The notes under the pieces are model-generated. The model ran no database searches. It was not told where the DNA came from and saw nothing but the letters and a program-made list of their open reading frames with translations. The position numbers were made by a program, and so were the translations under genes. A stretch of 64,000 nt of DNA from positions 1,332,772,304-1,332,836,303 of the forward strand of contig OY856410.1 of NCBI GenBank assembly GCA_963693085.1. The letters are read 5' to 3'. The number at the start of each line of letters is the position of its first letter. The first letter of the stretch is position 1. Shown here piece after piece: positions 58,468 to 64,000 of the stretch. The DNA is from Alisma plantago-aquatica (lineage: Eukaryota; Streptophyta; Magnoliopsida; Alismatales; Alismataceae).

Positions 58468-60549
58468 ACATACTCAACAATATGCGCTCTAAGTTTCCCT
58501 TAGGAATACTCGTTTCACCATCCAGCAAGTTCTGACACTGAAGATGGTTGTACGGCACAGGGCACTACATGATTAGAGTTGCACTTCATTAGTTATGCCA
58601 ATTGGGTGAATAAAGACTGCATCAAACAAGTGGACATACAAACCCTAATTCACTTCTAGCAAGCATATAAATATCAAAACTTTGAAAATATATAAAACGT
58701 GTGTAACATAATGTCTCATATCATCATCGCATGGTACTATTCACTTGCCATTCTTGAGACCACACTAGTCATCATACTATCATAAGATATAAATCCTTTC
58801 CACAATATCACAGGGTATCAACCCTTATCAACCTAAGAGGATTACACCTCATTCAGGGCTCAACCATGCCCAAAGGTCGATAAGACCATCATATTATTCC
58901 CTAAAATATCATCATTATCTTTGCATGCCTTATAACAAGGCTCAATAAGATCACTTATATATAATACACCAGATCAACACAATGTTGCATTAATGAGCTA
59001 GGAGATATTCATAAACAATCATAGTAGGGTTATATTAACATTAAGAACATTCCTTTATTACATCAACATGCAAAGAATCTATATATGATTAACTCTCATC
59101 ATATTCATAATGCACATGTTTAGCATAAGAAAGTATCAACTATGTGGCTATGATAACAACCAATTGACATGTCAAGGTTATGATCATATTAAGGAGGTTA
59201 TTTCACCATCATTCCATCATATAAGAATGTTAAACATGAATACTCATCTTTATCTATTTGCATTAGAGTTAGGTTCACAAGATAAATTATATTAATGTTA
59301 CTAATCAGCACCCATACCCAAACCCTAACTCACGGCATCCCCATTGGATCAAGGATACATACGGTGAAGCATCACAATCAAATTCCATACTATTCTGAAG
59401 TATGAACCCACACATAAATCAAGGTGTAACCATCGGGTTATAGCATACTAGGGTTTCAACAACAATAAAAGAGTACTCCGTGATTATATTAGTCATTCAA
59501 GGACTATTCATACCCAATTACCATCATTTAGTTATATTAAAGCTAGGTATAAAAAGCTATACCACATTAGGGTTACATATCAACACAATATGGTTATCAT
59601 CCCTTCTATTCTTATGAGTGAATTGGTAAAACTACCTTATTAAGGGTAACACTCCATTTGTTCCATCATCATTCAACCCATATTACCATACCACAATGTC
59701 ACCCAGAATCATTGGATGTTTAAAAGGTAACACCATTGGTTGTTTACATAAATAAACACCTTGGATAAACTACCTATTAAGTCCTTGATTTGTTCTGTAT
59801 AAAGAGTCACCATATAACCCTATACATCCCTTGATTAACAACACAAAAGGTTCCATTGAGAGTAGGGAAAAACCCACAATCGAATGTTTAGTTAAAACAA
59901 ACCATCCATTGTCAACATGTAAGCTCCTTAAGTTGATCATATAAAGGAAACCATCTAAATCCCATTATTAGGACCAACATATTACATTATCCATCATTCC
60001 ACTTTATTGGAGGAATAAACATTAGATCTTGACCATTGGGTCAAGTTCATATGTTAAAACCATAAATGACAGTATAGGTTCGACCATTACATCAAGGGAC
60101 CCAAGAAACCATTGGTCTATGGCTTAATTTATGCTACAACAATAATGTTTAACTCACCATACATTGTAGAGCTCTGATATATCATCATTAGTGATCATTA
60201 AATCACCATAGGTTGTTAGATCAACACTATATTCATTAATCAGCATCAAATATTAAGTTGATCTCATCATTGGTTGATAACATCAATAAGGTACTTAATG
60301 GTTGATCATTATACTTCTAATTGATACAAAACCTGACCTAAGGGGGTGACCATAGTTTTTCACCATCATATGACACCTTTGATCATGACCATCAGTTGTC
60401 ATGATGGCAACACCATAGGGTTGTTGCAATGGTACCATCATCGGGTCATGGGTTTATAGAGGAAATCAGCTTAAAATCCTAAAATTGGCCATTGGTTGAT
60501 AGGTTCTTAGCACCATAGGTTTTCAAACCAACCTGATCCAAGTCATAGT
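58468..60549. other. Unassigned AT-rich DNA
   Basis: Two kilobases with no domain-bearing ORF. ACCATTGG/ACCATCGGG-type phrases recur irregularly (about 59430, 59716, 60024, 60112, 60437, 60487), perhaps from an old low-complexity repeat. No element ends were found. Confidence 0.4.
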
Positions 60550-60960
60550 TTTTGGGTTTTAGGGGAGGCAGAGAAGGCAATGGAAACAAAAAAAAAATTC
60601 TCCTCCCCAAACCCAGAACAAGGAAACGTGTCAACGTCTATACAATAGGAAAGTATGGTTTGTGGAATCATACCTTGTCCTGAGGCTTGCTCGACGACAA
60701 TACCTCACGGCTTGTGCGGTCTTCACCTCCAGTCTTGGACGGTGTCTGTGCAGCTCCAGGTCGCACTGGGACTGACAACTCCTGGTCTCACCGGGACTGT
60801 CGGGATTGATAGTTGTCCTCCGAGCAACAGAAATCTCCCGCCACTGAAGTAGTCCACACGGACCACCTGGAACTCCAATCTCCTTGTCTCATAAGGAATT
60901 GGAAGGAGTCATACCCTCCTGTCAGCATACTAGTCACTGACACACTCTCCTGCCACCAGT
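60550..60960 (-). repeat. Copia LTR fragment, left end, cut by CACTA 3
   Basis: Matches the first 400 bases of copia LTRs 1-3 (GGGTTTTAG, GAGGCAGAGAAG, ACCTTGTCC...GAGGCTTGCTCG, GTCTTGGACGGTGTCTGTGC, AGTAGTCCACACGGACCACC, ACACACTCTCCTG) with more substitutions and a short local duplication near 60755-60800. No PBS to its left, so it is either the left LTR of a minus-strand copy or a solo LTR. The remainder should lie beyond the window, right of CACTA 3. Confidence 0.88.
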
Positions 60961-60999
60961 CACTACTACAGAACCTACCTTTAGTGTCAGTTATTTAAA

Positions 61000-61370
61000 G
61001 CCTTTAGTGTCGGTTTCTAAGCAACACCTATGTGGGCGACACTAAAAGTCCACCCATCAGGCGTCGGTTCCAAAACCGACACCCAAACTCTTCGCGCACC
61101 ACCGAAAACGCGCCATCATGGGACTATAAGCGTCGGTTATTAGTTAAAAACCGACGCCCAAACCCTTCGCGCCACAGAAAGGGTGTCATCTTGGGCACTA
61201 TCAGTGTCGGTTATAAGTAAAAAACCGACACCATATATCTTCGCCCCACGGCCGTGCTATCCAGCATGGCCGTGGTGTTAAGGACATAGACGTCGGTTTA
61301 TTGTAGGAACACCGACACTATATCATTATGTGTCGGTTATTTACAAATAACCGACGCCTATTGGTTTTTT
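61000..61370. repeat. 3' subterminal repeats of CACTA 3
   Basis: About ten (G)CGTCGGTT or AACCGAC(G/A)C motifs in both orientations, often paired with a short spacer, plus CACGGCCGTGCTATCCAGCA shared with CACTA 2. More CpG to TpG or CpA changes than in CACTA 1 (GTGTCGG, CCGACACC). Confidence 0.85.
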
Positions 61371-61757
61371 TTTCCTGTCAGTCTGCAGACCTGCTGTGGC
61401 TGGTCGCAGGATGAGAAACCTGTTCAGTTCAGTTATGAACTGTAGGTTTTATGACATCCATTGATATCAGCCGACAATAGGCCGCAAACCTGCAAAATTA
61501 ACAATAAAAAATTAGCACATGCATTTAGCAATGCAACCTGTAGTTCCATTTTATTTTCACACATTTATAAACATTCACACATGCTAGCAATCTGTAGCTC
61601 CATTCATTCACATTCACACATGTAGAAACATTCATATAGCAACCAACACTTTCATTCATTTTCACTCAGACACATGTAGAAACATCCAGACATGTAGAAA
61701 CATTCACACATATATTATAATTCAGAAATTCATTTACAAAGTATCATTGTTTAGACA

Positions 61758-64000
61758 TTATTTGCTATCAGGATCCCAATTATATTTTAAAGCCCCCACT
61801 AATTGTATGGTTGTTGCCCATTCTTCTCTTACTTCATTTAATTCTCCCATTGTATAGGGAGCATTAACATTTGGTAAGTCCTTTCCTGTAATGGGGTCAG
61901 CTTTAAACACATGTAAAGAGAATGTCGTATATATATAATTAATGAGCTATAAATAATATTGATATATTTCGATCATATTATCTAATGAGACTATATAATA
62001 CCTGAGCAATACATTTGATATCCAGTACGGCATGTTTGATAATCATGTGCATATATCGCATGACATAGTATCCACATGCCCATCCGTTGTCTTGTGTAGC
62101 ACACTATAAATTCAAACATACAAAATATTAAAAAATACAACTAATTAAGCATTGTTCACATAAATAATATATACATATATTGCAGTCGGGAACTTACTTG
62201 TTCGTTCTTCCAAATTATTGGCTGGTTCTTTTTCGTGGGGACCTATCCTCCAGCCTTTTTGTACTCCTCAAAACCCCTACATGTTAATGTAACACAGAAC
62301 ATTGCAATTAAATAGTAATGTAATAACATATGTTAACGGATATGAAAAATGAAATATTTCTCACTGAAATATTTCCATTTTCATTATGTGTCCAAATCTT
62401 GTATTCAATTTACCCCCCTTAGTATCTAGATAATACACAGTGAATGTCTCGGGGGCAATAACCAATAACTCCCAATGCCTACCCCTAGAGGAAAAAAAGT
62501 TAAAAATTAATAACTCAAAATCCACAATAAAATGTAATTTTCTTAAGTCCAAATTATAATAAGCAAAGTAAACTTACTCTACATTGAATGGAGCCATTAT
62601 CACCGTCTTCTTTTTTACAGCAAAATTTGAAAAAGACTCACAGCAGTATTGTTGAACTGATGTAGGGTCTTTAGCTACTAGACTAATCAAGGATGGAATC
62701 AAAAACCCTACATGTTCGAATCTAAAATCTGCACATATGTTGTCTAAGTAGCTGCAAAATATGTATTAATTATGCATGCATTAATAAATAAGAAACCAGA
62801 TCACCAGATCATACACAAGGTATATGGATGTATGAAGAATATCTCACCTTATCCATAGCTCTATCACAGATGTATTTAGCCAATCATATCGAAACAACTC
62901 CAATATATCTTGTATAAATAGTTTTGTTTCGTATGACTGACCTGTAGAATCTGAGTCAGAAGAAACAGTTATAGGGGAGTTTATATCATGTTCCCCTAAC
63001 CATACTTCCATACCCCTACAGTTAGGACCTAACGGGACAGGTAGGTCATGTGGAACCCAACTAGGTAATGCAGGAGGTGGAAGTGGAGGCCTAGATGTTG
63101 TGGGTGTCTTCTTTTTAACCTGTATATATATATAATTTCAGATCAACTTCCAGCATATACACACACTAACAATTGAACGTAATGTAAATTTACCATACCT
63201 TATCAGTAAAGAAGACATCCGCTTTTAGCCACAATATCATTCCGCCTACTGCCTCACCAAGCGTTTCAAAATCTGGGTGGGCATATGGCAGTGGAAGATC
63301 CATCCACTTGGGGAATATATGTATCGGGCTCACCCGAATCCAACCAGTTGGTATTGGAGACTCGTGACACGTTTCCCCTGGTAGGGATGGGTAAACCGAC
63401 ACCTCTACCACGACATATTATTTACTTTTTAGACAGCATGGCTTCAACCCCTACAAATTTTTGTGTAAAGAATGTTATATACATATATACATACCATCTT
63501 TTTTTGAAACAACTACAATTTCATATATATGTATCATCTTGAATTAAAAAACTAGCTACTATGTCATAAAAATACTTATAGTGGATGTGCTAGGTGGTGG
63601 TTCTACAGGATTACTCCCAACCTCTTCAGTAGGAGTAGGAGTAGAGTCTGCAGTAGGTATTGTCTGGTAAGTGGCAGTCTGAGATGCCTACCACTTTTTC
63701 ATTGCTTCTTCGAGTTTACTGTCAAATAGCTTATCCACCTATACATGGATAAAAGAAACGTCAAATTCTAATTTTTGAATTCTCTTTTACAGTAACATTA
63801 TAAAGAAAGAAAATGTTACCTCTTCTTGTGAAAGTCCCGCTTTTGGGACATGTTTGCGCTGGGATGACCCAAAAAAAGATTTGATGCCCACACCAGCGCC
63901 TACAGCCCTAACACGTCCAGGATGCTCTGGGTTACCCAGAGCAACTGTCAATTCATCCTTTGTTCCCTCAGGGATGAACTTTCCTTGTTTCCTCAGCTCG
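61758..64000 (-). pseudogene. CACTA-encoded Ulp1-like (C48) protease gene, multi-exon, partial
   Basis: Reads right to left; the 5' part lies outside. The exon at 63820-64000 holds LGNPEHPGRVRAVGAGVGIKSFFG, a block typical of plant CACTA second proteins, ending at a GTAAC donor. The next exon has VDKLFDSKLEEAMKKW followed by TAG (Gln plausible). Further left are the HPDFETLGEAVGGMILWLKAD block (about 63210-63290), a linker, and a Ulp1-like peptidase: GRHWELLVI (His), YYLDTKGG (Asp), and TQDNGWACGYYVMRY (Gln and Cys), completing the C48 catalytic set. The C-terminus is NEVREEWATTIQLVGALKYNWD, with TAA at 61758-61760. Short introns separate these blocks. What the protease does for transposition is unknown. 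Exon borders are partly guessed and at least one stop is present. Confidence 0.75.

Larger units (their letters stand above)
60961..64000 (-). mobile_element. CACTA (En/Spm) transposon 3, partial
   Basis: Left end CACTACTACAGAACC at 60961, preceded by AGT (candidate 3-bp TSD, right copy outside the window). GCGTCGGTT/AACCGACGCC subterminal repeats at 61000-61370. The gene on the minus strand ends near the left TIR, so this is the 3' end of the element. Confidence 0.85.

Noticed and set aside
58468..60549. Recurring ACCATTGG phrases as a satellite or MITE
   Set aside because: Spacing is irregular, units cannot be aligned over any length, and no terminal inverted repeats or TSD were found.

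Overview
The window is nuclear DNA of a flowering plant and consists almost entirely of nested, mostly decayed transposable elements. I found no host protein gene, tRNA, rRNA or CRISPR array. A plant origin follows from the element families: Athila-like and chromovirus-like Ty3/gypsy elements, Tork/Angela-like Ty1/copia elements, a plant L1 with DUF4283 and zf-RVT domains, an RTE LINE, and En/Spm (CACTA) transposons with TNP2, Transposase_24 and Ulp1-type proteins. The species cannot be named from this sequence.

Layout. 1-3821: AT-rich non-coding DNA with a tandem duplication (897-1527) and an old LTR remnant (about 1650-2680) related to the copia LTRs further right. 3822-36902: a minus-strand element with THREE long LTRs (A 3822-7058, B 7154-8967 plus 22432-23415, C 33682-36902). 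A and B are separated by only 95 bp of internal DNA. LTR B was later split by a 13.5-kb Athila-like element (8968-22431, TSD CCCTT), which itself carries a 5'-truncated RTE LINE. A CACTA transposon (23421-28090, TSD CTA) landed 5 bp beyond LTR B, and a second, truncated CACTA (29148 to about 32450) lies in the internal region before LTR C. 37275-58455: one L1-type LINE (TSD of 12 bp, 11 matching), split inside its reverse transcriptase by a second THREE-LTR array (40767-56993), a minus-strand copia element in the order LTR-internal-LTR-internal-LTR. 58468-60549: unassigned AT-rich DNA. 60550-60960: left end of another copia LTR, cut by a third CACTA (60961 to beyond the window) that encodes a Ulp1-like protease on the minus strand.

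Coding content. All genes belong to mobile elements. The most intact are copia element 2 (one reading frame with a single stop, but with the first catalytic Asp of RT changed to Tyr), the Transposase_24 gene of CACTA 2 (four exons that splice in frame) and the 546-codon N-terminal part of a TNP2 transposase in CACTA 1. The Athila gag-pol, the LINE ORFs and copia element 1 are broken by stops and frameshifts.

Most interesting structures. (1) A perfect 118-bp inverted repeat with an 11-bp spacer, fused to the truncated TNP2 ORF of CACTA 1, so a transcript would carry a long hairpin made of the family's own subterminal repeats. (2) Arrays of 15-bp-stem hairpins in the Athila LTRs, repeated just upstream of its 3' ORF next to a TATA box, which suggests a second, LTR-derived promoter. 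(3) A similar concentration of short palindromes (CCGATCGG) in the unrelated copia LTRs. (4) Two independent three-LTR arrays in one window. (5) Five large palindromes in 449-bp and about 316-bp tandem units upstream of the CACTA genes.
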